Assembly (NCBI GenBank): GCA_013400975.1
Contig: WBMZ01003306.1
Location: 62,001 to 126,000 of the forward strand
Source of the DNA: Atrichornis clamosus
Lineage: Eukaryota > Chordata > Aves > Passeriformes > Menuridae
Reading direction: 5' to 3'
DNA: 64,000 bases
Below, in pieces: positions 1 through 12,817 of this stretch. Made by a program: the position numbers and the translations under genes. How positions within the stretch are numbered: the stretch's first letter is position 1; every line of letters begins with the position of its first letter. Below the pieces are notes generated by a model. It saw nothing but the letters and a program-made list of their open reading frames with translations. It did no database searches and had not been told where the DNA came from.

Positions 1-848
1 GAGGAAGAGGCATAGCACATCTCTGTAGCAGGTCAATACTGTGGTGAATTTTTCACACCGTGGTGGAAAGACACGTACACTGAGAGTAGATGGTGATGGT
101 GAAGTTGTTCATGAAAGCAGCTTCCTGGCAACACAGAAGGTGCTGAAATGCACAGAGGATGCACAGAAGAAATTGGTCTTTTATAGGTATTTATGTTTGC
201 TAGAAGACAGATAGTGCACTGATAAATGTTGTTCTTGTGAGACATCGCAGGGGTTTGGAAGAGAAATAATAAACCCACCTTGTTTCACATGATATTGAAG
301 ATGTGCTCATTTATGTTCAAACCATAGCAAAGAAAGGAAGGAAAAAACCCCACACTAGAAATAGAACACCTTGTCTTTGCCCATGGAAAATTTTTCACAA
401 GAAAGTGTTGAACAAAGGCCTTCAAACTTCCTGGGGAAACCCTTGCCTTCCAGAGGCTTTTTGATATTTCCTTCTCTTTATTGAATGAAAGAGCTTAAAT
501 TTAAAGACAGGTGCAGACTGAGTCTCTTGTTCTTAGAATCTCTTTCACCAATGTCAATAGTTAGAAAACTGCAGCAAAAAAATAACAAAAACTTTCAGTC
601 TTTTGTCTTAAGTTCAGACAGCTTGGTAAAAATAAAAGATAAGTAAACTCAAATGGTTTAAGTAGTCTTTATAAAAAATCAGTATTTTAAACAAGCTGGG
701 TTTATTTCAGTGTCACCTGACTTTCTGAACAGACAAGTAGTCATAAAAAATGATCTTTATTTCTATTATGTGTGGGACTGATAGCAGCTATCCCTTTTTT
801 TGATTGCTTTAAGAGATTACATATTGAAACACTGAGGTGCAGAATTTT

Positions 849-1713
849 CACAGAATCACAGAATATGCTGAGTTGGAAGGGACCGACAAGGATCACTGAG
901 TCTCCTGGCCCTGCGCAGGACAGCCCCAACTGTTCACACCATGCCCGAGAGCACTGTTCTAAGAGCTCTTGAACTCTGTCAGGCTTGGTGCTCCGACCAC
1001 TTCCCTGGGGAGCCTGTTCCAGTGCTCAACCACCTCCTGGGTGAAGAACCTTCTAATGTCCAACCTAAACCTCCTTTGACTCAGCTTCAGGCCATTCCCT
1101 CAGGTCCTGTCACTGGTCACCAGAGAGAAGAGATCAGTGTCTGCCCCTCCTTTTCCCCTCATGAGGAAGTTGTAACTGCAACGAGGTCTCCCCTCAGTCT
1201 CCTCTTCTCCAGCCTGAACAGACCAAGTGACCTCAGCCCCTCCTCATACGCCTTCCCCTCAAGGCTCTTCACCATCTTCATTGCCCTCCTTTGGACACTC
1301 TATAATAGTTTAATGTCTTTCTTACACTGTGGCTCCCAAAACTGCCCCCAGCACTCGAGGTGAGGCCGCCCCAGTGCAGAGCAGAGCGGGACAATCCCCT
1401 CCCTTGCCTGGCTGGCGATGCTGGGCCTGATGCCCCCCAGGACAGGGTTGGCCCTCCTGGCTGCCAGGGCACTGCTGACTCATGTTCAACTTGCCATCTA
1501 CCAGGACCCCAGGTCCTTTTCAGCAGCACTGCTTTCCAGCATCTCATTCCCCAGTCTGTCTGCACATGCAGGTTACCCCATCCCAGGCGCAGAATGCGGT
1601 ACTTTCCCTTGTTGAACTTGGTACGATTGCCCAGTTCTCTGATTTGTTGAGGTCTCTCTGCAGGCCTCCCTGCCTTCAAGGGAGTCAACGTCTCCTCCCA
1701 GTTTTGTGTCCTG
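849..1713 (-). mobile_element. CR1 LINE fragment, 5'-truncated, minus orientation
   Basis: On the + strand the element opens with the reverse complement of the CR1 3' terminus (CACAGAAT octamers, then GAGTTGGAAGGGACC). It continues through phrases typical of avian CR1 such as GGGGAGCCTGTTCCAGTGC and TCTCCTCTTCTCCAGCCTGAACAG. Read on the minus strand, about 1600-1630 encodes a KFNKGK motif of the reverse-transcriptase ORF2 C-terminal region, and the frame is broken soon afterwards. Similarity fades near 1713, so the 5' part of the element is absent, as is usual for this family. The 3' end resembles the passerine CR1-X/J-type subfamilies from memory; the subfamily was not computed. No target-site duplication was seen, as expected for CR1. 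Confidence 0.93.
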
Positions 1714-4700
1714 TGTTTTCATTCAAGAGCTGAGTCTATGTCCATTATCTGGATGAGTGGCATAAAAATTCTCTTCAGAATTGTTCAATTGTTCCTTAAT
1801 AGAAGATTTATTTGACAAATACTTTCCTAAAGTAGCATTCCATCATCCATGCCACTCTCTCAGGTGCCAGTTCATCAGGAAGTGTCGCTATGAGAAGAAA
1901 GAATAACACTCTATCCTTCCACTGCAACACAAGCGAACCAGTGGATGAAAAGACCTGGAAGAAAATGGTCTTTCAGCACAACAGAGGGCTGCTATAGAGG
2001 CATCAGCCAGTGCCTTAGTATAGTTCAGCCTGTATTAAGCACTATGATATCTATATTAAATTCTGGTTTTGATAGAATAACACGGAAGTCAGAGGCCAAC
2101 CCTAATATTCTGTATTTGGTATTTTTGGAATTCCTGTTTGTATGCTATGGAGGAAAGTGCAGACAATTTTCCAGTAAGTTATTATTACTCATCAGTTTTT
2201 ATTCCTGATGAATGAGGGTGCTTCAGACCATAAATCTTTGACTGGTCCAGGCTAACTGTTGCCACTCCTGGGCTTTCAGCCAGCATAATTTTGTAGGGAG
2301 GAATTGCACAACTTGATGAGAGAGAAGTAAATAGTCCTGCGTTAGCAGCTATTTGAAATAGCAGCTGTTTAAGGCTCTGCAGCAATGGGGGATATTAACA
2401 ATATTACTGGGCCCACTGTAGGTGGTTACCTTATGCATGTATTGCCACACGCTGTGTCTTATTTGTCTAATGTGAAACTTTTCATTTACTGGTAAATGTG
2501 ATGAGGGTGGTATTTATAGTGGCCACTGCTGAAGTGCTTGAACAGATTCTGGTTATCTGTCTGCAGTGTGGATATGGAACATGGATAAGGAGGAGATGAG
2601 TGTCTAGCCTTTCATATTTTGTACTCTCCAGGCACACAACTGTGTCCCCTATTCTTAATACCAATTAGAGAGAACAGAGCGTGTGCAGTTTGTCTGCTTG
2701 CACCCCACACACAGGTCTGGGGTGTCATGGGGTTGCAGGGTGAGCTGAGGGTCTGTGCAATGACCATGTGCTCAAATATCCATAAGAAAAATAACTGAAA
2801 GTGGCATAAATGTGTTTGCAGGTCTCACATCGACAGCGAACATCGTTAGGGCTGCAGTGAAAGGGCTGCTGCAGTTTGTCCTTTCTGCACCTTCATTCTT
2901 ATTTATGTCAAAGCAACAAAAATAACACCAATCGTTCATTTTCCCTTTTCCACCCAGACCTAACTCTCTTGTTGCCATTTTGTCCCCAGGTCACTAATGT
3001 GAGCTGTGGGATAAAGTGACCTCTGATCTAGGCAAGTTGAAGGACAATTAGATCTAGAAACTCCCTAATTTAGAAAGCTTGGATCTGTCCTTTCCCAAGA
3101 ACTTATAAGTGCTTTTTTCCTTAGTCTTGAGTAGCTGTGTGATGAGATGCTAAAATGTAAACAGCTTGATTTATAAGGAATATCTTAAGTTATTGTAAAG
3201 AGTATTTAAAAAATGGTATTAGAATTAATTTTTCTGTCTCTCTGGGGCTTGTATATACTATTTAAGTTGTCTTTACCACTGCAGGAATGCAAAAAGAGAG
3301 CAATAATAAATTTTATACGTGTTGAAAAGAGAAAGGAAAACAAGACAGTAATTTTCCTCAAAAATGTATTGCAGCCAAAAAAGTTTATGATATTAAAGTT
3401 TTATTTTCTCTCTCTTGTGTTGAAACTTACACCTTTCCAATGCAACCTTACCAAACAATAGAATATGCTGAGAATATATAAAACATAAGAATATAAAACC
3501 AAGCTAAGTAAGCGATGATGATTTTCTAAGCGAATTTATTTTTTACGTGAAAATTAGCGGTGGTTTGGGTCACCCTAAATTCAGTTCTTTGATATTTTAA
3601 ACTTGCAGAAATAGCCATTTTATTTTAAAAAAAATATCCACATGTACTTGAACTTAGTCTCTTGGATTATCCTTTGCTTGGGAGAGGCTACATATTTTAT
3701 TAAAATACTGGCATTTTTATAAAGCAAAACATTTGCCCTAGCATCTGCTTAAAAGAATAATGAGAAAAGTATACAAATTTAATAAGAACATGAACCTTTT
3801 TTTTGGCGACATGAGGTAGTGTGAAGCCTGGCCTTTCAGATCAGAAATTATTTTTGGCCTCTGGAAACTTGGACCGTCTCCTCTTAGACCAGTTTGCAGC
3901 TGCCGGGCTAACCTGGCTGCTGCAGGAGTGCTGCCTGCTCTCTGCCTGCCCGTCACCAGTGCATTTACCCAGGCTGCTCACCTGCCTGCGTGGGAACCAG
4001 CCAAGCCCAAACGCTTTCCTGACCTGTCTGAGCAGCCATCTGGAAGGGGGCAGATGCCATTATTCAAAAGTACTTTGGTAGATGACTTTAGGGGCATTAC
4101 AATTTCCCAGCAGGAGCACAGACCCTGCCACGTGGTTGGTAAAGCATCTGTCCTTGAAGAAAATGCTGCCTGGCTCAGGCAACAAGCATATGATGTGAAT
4201 GACAAACGAAGAGGAGTACAGTGCCTTGGGGTGGGATGGTTCCATGGCATTTTTTCAGCTTCTCCCAAAGGGAGAGCAGCACCTTGAGCAATGGGATTCC
4301 TCTGCCCTATGCTTCTAACCCTGTACAAAGGACAATTTCTTCCCATCTCCTGGCAGGGTCTTACCTTGGAAACTTTATCACAAAGGGAGGACTAAAAATC
4401 GATGAGGAAGGCAAAAAGTCAAAGCAAATGCACTATGTAGGAGGAGAGATTGTCAGTTCCACATCTTTAAGTAAATGCTGGGGAAAAGAAAAGTCTTGCC
4501 TGCATGACCCTGACTGCTGTCTCGGAGCATAAGGTGGAGTGCTAAATTCTCCCTCCAGCCCTGCTCTCTGCTTGCCTTTGCTGTGGTACCTGTGGATACG
4601 TCTGCTAATGGTGGCAGTGATGACAGTTGTTAACTGGACAATGTTTTGACACTGCCAAATCCTCTTGCACAGGTCACGGTCTGCCTGGTGGTAAATGGCA

Positions 4701-5265
4701 GTTGAAAAGCTCTATGTAATACATTAACAAATTCTTCTGCTGTCCAGACCTCTGAAGTATTTTAAAAGCCTTGTTTAAAAGCTCAAGTTTTTCTGCTTCA
4801 CAACCCATGTTTTGTTTCTTGTCTCATGGTAATGAGTTAACTGTAAGTAGGAGTTACACCCCATGGAAACTGTAGGCTTGGGGTCATGTGGGGTGTGACC
4901 TTTGTAGGAAAGGTGAGACTCCTTCCTGAAAAGCTCTCACGAAATTGTCTTTGGAATATTTACCAACCACCCATCTCACAGGCAACAGCAGGATTTAGGC
5001 CTGTCTTGTTATAATGAGTAATCAGCTGTAAACGCATTGATCTCAGTGGAGTTATGAACTGATACTGGTGCAACAAAAACACCATTTGCCCTAAATGTTA
5101 TGGAAAGATGACAACCAACAGACTGAATAGATCTGTTTCTCAGTAATCTCTCAGGCAGGGGAGGTAGCCAATCTGTCCATGCTGCTTTGGGCCATCTGAG
5201 CTTCCCTTGAGAATTTAGATTTCCATTCAGTTTTTATTCATACTGGCTAAGAATATGTTTCATGT

Positions 5266-5331
5266 CTTTTTTTTTTTTTTTCTTTTTGCAGTAATAGTAA
5301 AAATCTGTTTTTCTTCCCTAACTATGTGCAG
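5266..5331 (+). promoter_or_regulatory. RBMS3: 3' splice-site region with poly-T tract and skipped AGs
   Basis: A run of 16 T (5266-5281) leads to TTCTTTTTGCAG ending at 5291, by eye the best acceptor in the area. The coding phase nevertheless requires the AG at 5330-5331, 40 nt further on, preceded by the pyrimidine stretch TTTTTCTTCCC. Another AG lies at 5296-5297. Using the 5291 AG would add 40 nt beginning with an in-phase TAA. Splice strength is judged by eye only. Confidence 0.6.
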
Positions 5332-5378
5332 GCTGGCATGGCTTTGACTTACGATCCAACAGCTGCTATACAGAATGG
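5332..5378 (+). CDS. RBMS3: RBMS3 internal exon (AGMALTYDPTAAIQNG)
   Basis: This exon encodes AGMALTYDPTAAIQN plus the first two bases of a Gly codon, a segment highly characteristic of the RBMS/MSSP family just C-terminal to the second RRM. It is 47 nt long. The acceptor is TATGTGCAG and the donor is GG|GTAAGA. It enters in phase 0 and leaves with two bases (GG), which the next exon completes with A. RBMS3 protein is known to bind A/U-rich RNA through two RRMs, is mainly cytoplasmic, and has been linked to stabilising target mRNAs such as Prx1. This exon belongs to the low-complexity tail, not to an RRM. Skipping it alone would shift the frame. Paralogues RBMS1 and RBMS2 share parts of this peptide; assignment to RBMS3 rests on the later exons. 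Confidence 0.96.
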
Positions 5379-8300
5379 GTAAGAAATGCATGTTTTCTTA
5401 CGTCTTTTTAAAAATAATTTTGAATGCCATCTTCTGCTTTCTCTTTCTGTGGTGAAACTTTGAAAAGCAACTCCACTCAGTCACATTTTGTCTGAAGCAT
5501 AAAGTGGTGTATTGTCAAGTTATTCTTTTAGTTTTCCTTTTCTTTTTATGCCTTCTTGTTTGCAATATCCATTTGAATGGGAAGTTGTTTTTCCTAATAG
5601 TTTCCATCTCTATTTGGCAAATGTTAGTAGATGTCTTTTTAATCTCTCTCTGTCATGAAGTAGAAACCAGTAAAGTTTTCCTTTACTGACTTTCCTTTTG
5701 TTAAAATAATCATTGAAGATTCCAACGTATTTTGGATAATAGAGCTATTACTTCATCTGGGGTTCTCTGTGCAGGCTGGCTGGCTTCCATGGCATTGTCT
5801 GAATAAAAATACCAGACAGGGAGAAAGCCTTAAATTGGTGTGTAAGTAGATGGGATTTAGGGGTAAAATTCTGAGCAACACTCTTCTTTGTTTCTCAGCT
5901 ACCATTTGCTGATACAAGGAATTGCAAATTTTTCTCAAATTGAGCAAAGAAATTGCATTATTATTTACCTGTGTGATTGCATTTCAAATTATTTCATGAG
6001 CTAGAAAAAGATATCTTTGAAATTTAGCTCTCTTTTCAGCTAGGTTAACAACAAGTTGAAGAGAAGCAGAAGTTCAGCCCTGAACTCTTTGACAGTCGCT
6101 CTTTGATCAGAGGGATGTTTGATATGATTATCAAATTCCATGCATACTCCCACCTGCATTCTCCAGTTGAAGAGGAAAATTTATTGGTACAGATAAGAAT
6201 GGGTTTATTTGTTAAATATTTGTTGGGGCATTGTTAGTTGAAGCAGTTAGGAAAAAACTCTTAACATTCCCAGTAGTTTAAAAAAAAAATCAATAGTAAT
6301 AGTTAGTCTATTTTACTTAATTGCCCTTTACAAGCAGTAGTTTTCTAGGACTCATGACATTCCTGCGTTGTGGAGGAAGACACCAAATTCAGAAGAATAG
6401 AGAGGTTTTTTGGGATTGATTTCTTCTGATTCCCTGTTCTGACCTCCAAATGAGTCATTCTGTTCTATTGTCATACTTTTTAGCTGGTAAAATATTACAG
6501 TCTATAAATAAAAACATCACTGGTTCATAATCTAGCAGTGTCTCATTCAGACAACTGGCTTTTATTTTACATAAATTCCTGCATGTCAGTTGTGTGAATG
6601 TTTTGGAAACTGTAGTTTGAATGATCCTTTGAGACTATTATAATTTAAATTCAATAATATTTTTTTAAGTTATGAAAATTATCTCAGAATTAGACATTTT
6701 TATCAAAGGGTACCACTAGTGTTCAGGTGTTCAGGCTGCTCAGATGGTTTGGTTATTCATTTGTTTGAATATGGTGATCATTGGAAAAAGAAATTGTACC
6801 CAATGGAGAATTTCAGCTCTGCAGTTTTAAAAATATTATTTTATTTGTTAAGCAAGAAATAAATTAAATTACAGTACCAGATATCTCTCTGAGTGTGACA
6901 GTTAATTACCACTTTGACATATGTCTTCTTTCTAGAGTGTCAAAATATTTTCAGTTTCATCAGGACTAAACCATCATTCAGAATGCTCTTGTGGTGAGAT
7001 CTTGATTATGTCCAGTATCATGAGGATGTCATGCACCCTTTAGTTACACAGGATGGTTTTTATCTCCCCAGGCATTCACATAGTAGTCTCTACATATCCT
7101 GTAGTTTTAAATTTTTACTATTTTTAATAAAACTCTTTACTTGCAAGTACAGTAAAAACCTAGCTCATGAGTTTTTATCTTAGTAAAGTCTGGGAGCGCT
7201 TTGATGCTTTGCTTGTGAAATGTGCACATGTGATCTGCCACAAGACACTGGCGTCATAGCAGGTGTGTGGCCACGGTGAAGGAGACTTGAAGGCTCTTAA
7301 GCACTGTGAACTAACACAGGTTAACTCAGCAAAGGGGCAACTTCCTTACTGGGAGGACAGTCTGGAAGCGAGCACGAAGCTGATGCTGTGCCCTTACCCA
7401 CCCTGTGTTTAAGAGGGTGCAGAATACTTTGCCTGTAAGATAAACTGGATCAGGCCGCTGAGGTTTGCGTGGAGCAATGTTACCCAAAGATCTGTAAAAC
7501 AAAGACCACCTCCTTGTAGCAGGCCTGTTCGGTCAGCTGTGGTCACCAGTGTGGAGCTTAGTGAACTGAGGCTGGGGATGGGAAACGTAAAGGTGCTAAG
7601 TCAAGGTGATGATTCAGAAGAGTTATGAATTACCAATAAAATTTAAGAAAGATTAACTGCACATGCTGACATCTACTAGAGGTCTTTATAGATGGTTGAT
7701 AGGTGTATTTTGATGTGTGGAAGTTGTTAAGTCCACACGGGATTACATGGAAGATGGAAGCCTACCAGAGAAACATGTCTCCGTAGGTGTTACGGGGTGG
7801 TATTTAAAATTTGCAGTTCCTTAGGAGGCTTGGACTGTATTAGGTTTTGAGTTGGGCCATAACCAAACCTCAGGGAAGAATCTGGACTCTTGTTTCCAAA
7901 TAAAAAGGTAGGTTATCATTGTTCATGGTGTAGTGCTATCACTTTTATTACCTTATAACTGCATATTTGCCTTGAAAATCTATAACAGGAATAAAACAAA
8001 AGAGAGTGAGAGAGAGACTTTCACTTAAAATTACTACGATTTTTTTCCCCCACTAAGGAATAGATGATTTTCTTCTGTGTCTATTGCATTGTAAAGCTTG
8101 AGTCTCCATTTCATTATATTGTTTTTATGCCCATGTAGCTCTATTTAAGCATCCAGTGGAGTTACATCAGCATAAAACTGGTATAATAGAGTGTAGAATC
8201 CAGCCCGTAGTGTGCCATAGTATTGCAGTATGAGTTACTGAAGATATGGTAAGCACACACTTCAGTAGATAAGCTCTTCTCACTTGGCAACCTCTCTGTG

Positions 8301-11300
8301 CCTTTTTTTGTTTCATAATCAGCCTTTTCCAAATTGTGTTTACAAAGGTACTCAGGTTTTATTTTGGGGAGTAGTGTGCCTGTTGTAATATGCTATTGAT
8401 TTTTCAATTTGTGGCATTAACATTGTTTTAGTAGTTTATGCACTCATACAAAGAATAGGCTAGAGCTCATGTATTTGCACTGTAAGGAAGCTCATTTAAA
8501 ATGTTCCTGAGGCTGGAGTCCTCCTGACCATTTGACTAAGGTTGCAATGTACTGTATCAGTTTAATATCTGATATCTGGGGGACTATACTGCGCATTTGC
8601 TGGCCAATGGGCTCAATATTCAGATAGGTCTTTTCCAACTCAAACATCTGACTGTGTGCCTTGTTGCAACGGAAAATTGCTGCCTTGATAATGCTTGGTA
8701 ATACTCTTACATTATGTGAGCCCCAGGATACTATTTATGAATCTAACTTTTTCAGTACTGCCCGCAGGCACGAGGTATGAGCAAATGGTGTTTATTGCAC
8801 TGCAAATAGGATCTTGCTCTCGTGCAGATTCTGTCTGGAAGCTTGCACGTTCCCCAGTAGAATGGGAACCATATGGATTTTTTTTTTCTACTTTTTGGCA
8901 GGGAAATAGCGACCAGACACTGCAGATAATGAAGTCCCCAAATGCGGAGGGAGGGTTGATGTAGCAGGGGAGTATGTGCTTTGTCTGGTAAGCAACAGAA
9001 ACTGTTGTTAGAGCACTGCCTCTGTGTGCCTGATACGTACTGGAAACATGATTCTTTCTAACATCTCTTAAAAACGTGTTCTTTTGAGCCCTATATAAAC
9101 CCCTCTTCAGGAACATCTGGGAACATCTTTTTTGCCTACTAGTGAGGAGTTTGCCCTGTGCTTATGGAATCTGGGCATACTGAAAAAGGCTGTCTTTAAT
9201 ACAAGGGCAACGTCCATTTTGCCTTGCCCTTGTCACCTGCATACTTGTGCTCCTGGCATTGCAATTGTAGCTGAGGAGCAGGGACACTGTCTTGTGCCTG
9301 CAAAAAACTGCACAGACCAGTCTAAGGATGCAAACTGTGTTTGCAGAAAATGCAGCTGAGCCTCTTGGAGAGCTCTCTTTAGAGCTCACAGGTCACCTAC
9401 TGCAAAGCCTACAGCTCTCAAAATACTGTACTAGACACTGTGCATTTTAATGTCAGGAAACTTGGAGGCATAATTTATTATATCTAAAAGCCAGTCAAAG
9501 CCAGTATAATTCAAATCTCTTCCCACTCCTCTTTCTGATGTAGATATTCTGATGACTGAGAGTCCTGTATTCCCTTGAAATAAACTTACAATGTACATCT
9601 TCCAACTCCTTTCACCTCTCCCTAAGCCTGAATTAAAAAAAAAAGGCAAAGCCTAAGACTGAGTATAGCAAGGTCCACAGCTGCAGATCTTGTTAGCATG
9701 CTGCAGGGTTTGCTCCAAAACAGGCCACACTTGCATTTTCATTCCCTGTCTTTTATTAGATCCCCAGCATGTCACTTACGTGCCAATTACATACTAGGAC
9801 ATTAGCCTCCTTGTATGTAAAGGGAATTTAGGGACATGCTTCTGTGTCCCAAGGGTGAGGACATGTTGAGCCCCCTGTGTCAGTGGGCCCTGCTATGGCA
9901 GTGAATGTCTCCAGCAGTGTGGTGGCCTGAGCATCCCATACCTGAAGGTGGCTCTGCTTGAGTCTGTCCCCAGCAAGAACACCCCTATCCTCACCATACC
10001 ACTGTACTTCACGTGTGGCAGAGATATCCACATTCTTCATTTTTAGATCCTTTTGGCCACAAGTGGCACCGTGGAAAGAAGACAAGTCTTTGTCTCTTGA
10101 TAGAAGAGATTTCTGATTGCAAAATCTTTTCTCTACAGCCTGTCACAGTGACTCAGATTGTTACACTTGATTTTTTAATTATTATTATTGAAATTGAAAT
10201 ATATGGACTGGATTTTCTCACATTGTCATTTGCAGCACCAGGTTTTCTTCCTCTCTCTTCCTTGATGCCCTTGTGCACAAATTTTCACAATACAGCTGAG
10301 TGTCCTGGTAGTGTTTTATTTGATGCTTATTTGAGAGCGTTCCAAACGGCGACAGATAAACGGTATTGGCAGGGGTGTTGGAAGGGCTGCATTTTCCACA
10401 TTACTGTGGTATATATTCTGCAAGCTTATGTACTATTCAGATAACTGCATCTCTAAGCTGAAACTGAAACGGCGAACTGTCTGTCAAGTTCTTGGCTTAG
10501 CACACATTTTCTGTAAGTTTGCTAGTATTTGCTGGGATTTATTGGAGAGTTTATTCCAAAGAGTCAGCACTACTTCCAAATGGAAAGTTGTTTCTCCCTT
10601 GTACTTCTTTCTGTCCAAGCAGTTCATATGAGGTATGAGTATAAGCCCAGCAACAGTGCCAGGCTGATGAACAAAATGAGAACAGGATGAGCAAAAGTTT
10701 GTGGTTTGCTCAAAAGAGTTTTGATTTTTATACTATCTTTTAGTTTAAGAGGTTTGTATGTATTTCTATACATGACACATTTTACCCAGAGACTAAATAC
10801 TGTCAGTCTGCCATGGACTATTTTCATTTGCTGCACACAGCCTTTCTTCGCTCACCCACTTAGCAAGAGCGTAGCCCAGGTGAGTTCCGGTTAACACTGA
10901 TCCGGGAGAAGACCCCTGTAAAAGGGGTTAGATAACACGCATCGTGCCCATGCCATGGATGAACCCCGCTAGTGGTGTAAAAACCCTTTCTTCCACAATG
11001 TTGTGTGAACTTAATATTTGATATAAGCATTGGGGTACAAATGCCTCTAAGTTCTCATAATAGGATATATATAAAATCGGGCAAAGGCTCAATTTTAAAA
11101 TAGTCTCTGTGTGAGCATTGTGAGGGCAGATAAATGGTCCTAAAATAGCATTATATTTCTATTAAACAAAAAATCACTCAGATGCCACCTGCTGCTTTTG
11201 GCATTTTAAAATCTGATTTGGAATAGAAAGAACAAATGATTGCTTCTCTGTCTCCCTCTCCCCTCCTAATTCTGAATGTTTCCACCCAACCTTCAAAGAG

Positions 11301-12520
11301 AGCAGCCTGTTTTTCCAAGGCTATTGGTTGAAGTCAGTGGTTATTTGAGCCTTCATCCAGAATGAATGCATCCAGTCTGAACTAGACTGATTAGTGCTAA
11401 ATCTGTGATGCCAGGGTGATCAGGAAATAGAGCACATGTTTAAACACCAGTAATGATTTTTTTGTGGCATAGCTCTCATGGAAAACTACTGTTGATTGCC
11501 TCAGAGTAGGGAGGGAAAAAAAATAGAGTGAATGTAATCCACTTCACTGTTCAGAATCTTCTGTTACTCATTCGTGCATCCTCTATGAGAAGGATCTACA
11601 TGAGGTTTAAATCCGACAAGAGAACTCTGCCCGTGAGTGTTTTTCTCTGAGTCCAAAATATCAGCATTTGGACAACTGTAAGACCACAAACCTTTTTATA
11701 AGCAATTTTATTGTTCTGGCTTACAGTTAATACTGAAAAAAGGGCAAATGCAAAAATCTTTACAAGCACACACATATTAAGTACTAACACAATCTAGCAG
11801 AAGTTACATTTTCCAAGTGATACTTTTATCAATAATCATTAACCCACAGGGAAGGAGAAAGAATATAACATTTATTACCATCAAGCAAGAGATAGTGCAA
11901 CTTCTGTTCATAGCATGCAACAGTGAAAATAAAACCAACTAAATCCAAGATTTTCAGTGCTGCCTGGGGCATTTAGCCTCGTAATTCCTGATACATTTCC
12001 CCAGAAGAAGGAGTTTTTGCTCTCTGCCTACATGAATACAAAATTTTCAGCCAGTGTTTTTGTAGCCACCCCTTAATAAAATAATTCAGGCATGTATATA
12101 GAATGTGTTATTCTCAGCATTGAAGCATTAGGATTTGAAAAGAAAACAGTACTCTATGTAAAAATGAAATCGGTAATATTGTCTTCGATATCGCATAAGA
12201 AATTTCCTTTCACTAGGTAGCAATCTGTAAAATCAACTGTCTTTGCATTTCAGATAATTACTTCTTGTATCGTGAAGTTCTATATTTGTGCTAGTTGAAG
12301 TGAAAAAAATATGCTTTGTGTAAATATTCCTCCTCCTTTCCATTTTCAAGATCTGCTCGATGGAGCCATCACATCTTTTTTATTGCAGTTTTGGAAATAG
12401 ATGGACATAATTACCTGTGTAGACTCTTCTTGTCTTTGCCTAGGAGGCAGTGAATTATTTAGCCAGAGCCTAAGCAGTCAAAAGGTTCAAAAAAATCTCG
12501 CTTTTGTTCTTTGTTTGCAG
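5379..12520 (+). other. RBMS3: RBMS3 intron (7.1 kb)
   Basis: The intron begins GTAAGA and ends TTGTTTGCAG. It contains mostly AT-rich unique-looking sequence. A GC-richer pocket at about 7190-7620 has no recognisable gene. A doubtful CR1 3' end lies near 8590-8660. A small hairpin with 6-bp arms ACCCCT/AGGGGT lies at 10912-10928. No exon, RNA gene or intact mobile element was recognised on either strand. Confidence 0.85.
8590..8660 (+). mobile_element. Possible degraded CR1 3' end, plus orientation
   Basis: The stretch AGATAGGTCTTTTCCAACTC followed by AAACATCTGACTGTGTG resembles the terminal segment of CR1 (GATCTTTAAGGTCCCTTCCAACCC-type sequence, then ATTCTRTG octamers) with several changes. 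Upstream similarity is too weak to follow. It could be an old CR1 stub or chance. Confidence 0.3.
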
Positions 12521-12617
12521 ATTTTATTCCTCACCGTACAGTATTCCAACAAACCGCATGATTCCACAGACATCAATCACGCCATTCATTGCTGCTTCCC
12601 CTGTCTCTACATATCAG
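12521..12617 (+). CDS. RBMS3: RBMS3 internal exon ([13 protein letters not shown]...STYQ)
   Basis: The first base completes the split Gly codon; 32 whole codons follow, running from [13 protein letters not shown] through [14 protein letters not shown] to VSTYQ. Acceptor is TTGTTTGCAG and donor is CAG|GTACGT. The peptide [11 protein letters not shown] favours RBMS3 over RBMS1, which as I recall reads YIASPVSAYQ here. The segment is rich in Ser, Pro, Thr and Ile and is expected to be disordered. The exon is 97 nt long, entering in phase 2 and leaving in phase 0, so it must be spliced together with the 47-nt exon at 5332 to hold the frame. The frame stays open 48 codons beyond the donor (see 12618-12817). 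Confidence 0.97.
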
Positions 12618-12817
12618 GTACGTCAGATACGCGCTTGTCCGCTGGGTTTCCCAGTTAATTATGTTTGGGATGTGAATGAAGGCAGAGTGTCTGCCACAGA
12701 AAATTGCGTGAGTGATATTCAGGTATCATCGGGTAGCGTTTTAAGAGTTTCCTGCATTCTTTAGGGTAGTAATGAAAGTCACCGCAGTCTTTAAATTCAG
12801 TCAGCTTCTCTAATAAA
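12618..12817 (+). promoter_or_regulatory. RBMS3: Candidate intronic read-through tail and poly(A) signal
   Basis: If the donor at 12618 were not used, translation would continue for 48 codons to a TAG at 12762-12764. A canonical AATAAA lies at 12812-12817. Together these could produce an RBMS3 isoform ending in a short novel tail. No strong GU-rich downstream element is obvious, and an open run of this length is not rare by chance (roughly one in ten for unbiased sequence). Treat this as a candidate only. Confidence 0.25.

Larger units (their letters stand above)
1..5331 (+). other. RBMS3: RBMS3 intron, partial (upstream end outside window)
   Basis: No exon is supported here. The RBMS-family exon that should precede the one at 5332 (linker after RRM2, ending near a GRPWPREGE-like peptide in the family as I remember it) was looked for by eye and not seen, so it lies upstream. 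The interval holds one CR1 fragment at 849-1713. The rest is AT-rich unique-looking sequence with a somewhat GC-richer pocket around 3880-4560. Open frames here are short and resemble no family I know. The intron ends with a poly-T tract and tandem AGs described separately. Confidence 0.8.

Noticed and set aside
941..1688. Open frames of 140 codons (+) and 136 codons (-)
   Set aside because: Both fall inside the CR1 fragment. The plus frame is antisense to the element and the minus frame is a frameshifted remnant of ORF2, not a host gene.
10860..10990. CpG-containing pocket with a small ACCCCT/AGGGGT hairpin
   Set aside because: Six-bp arms are common by chance and no RNA gene or repeat family is recognisable.
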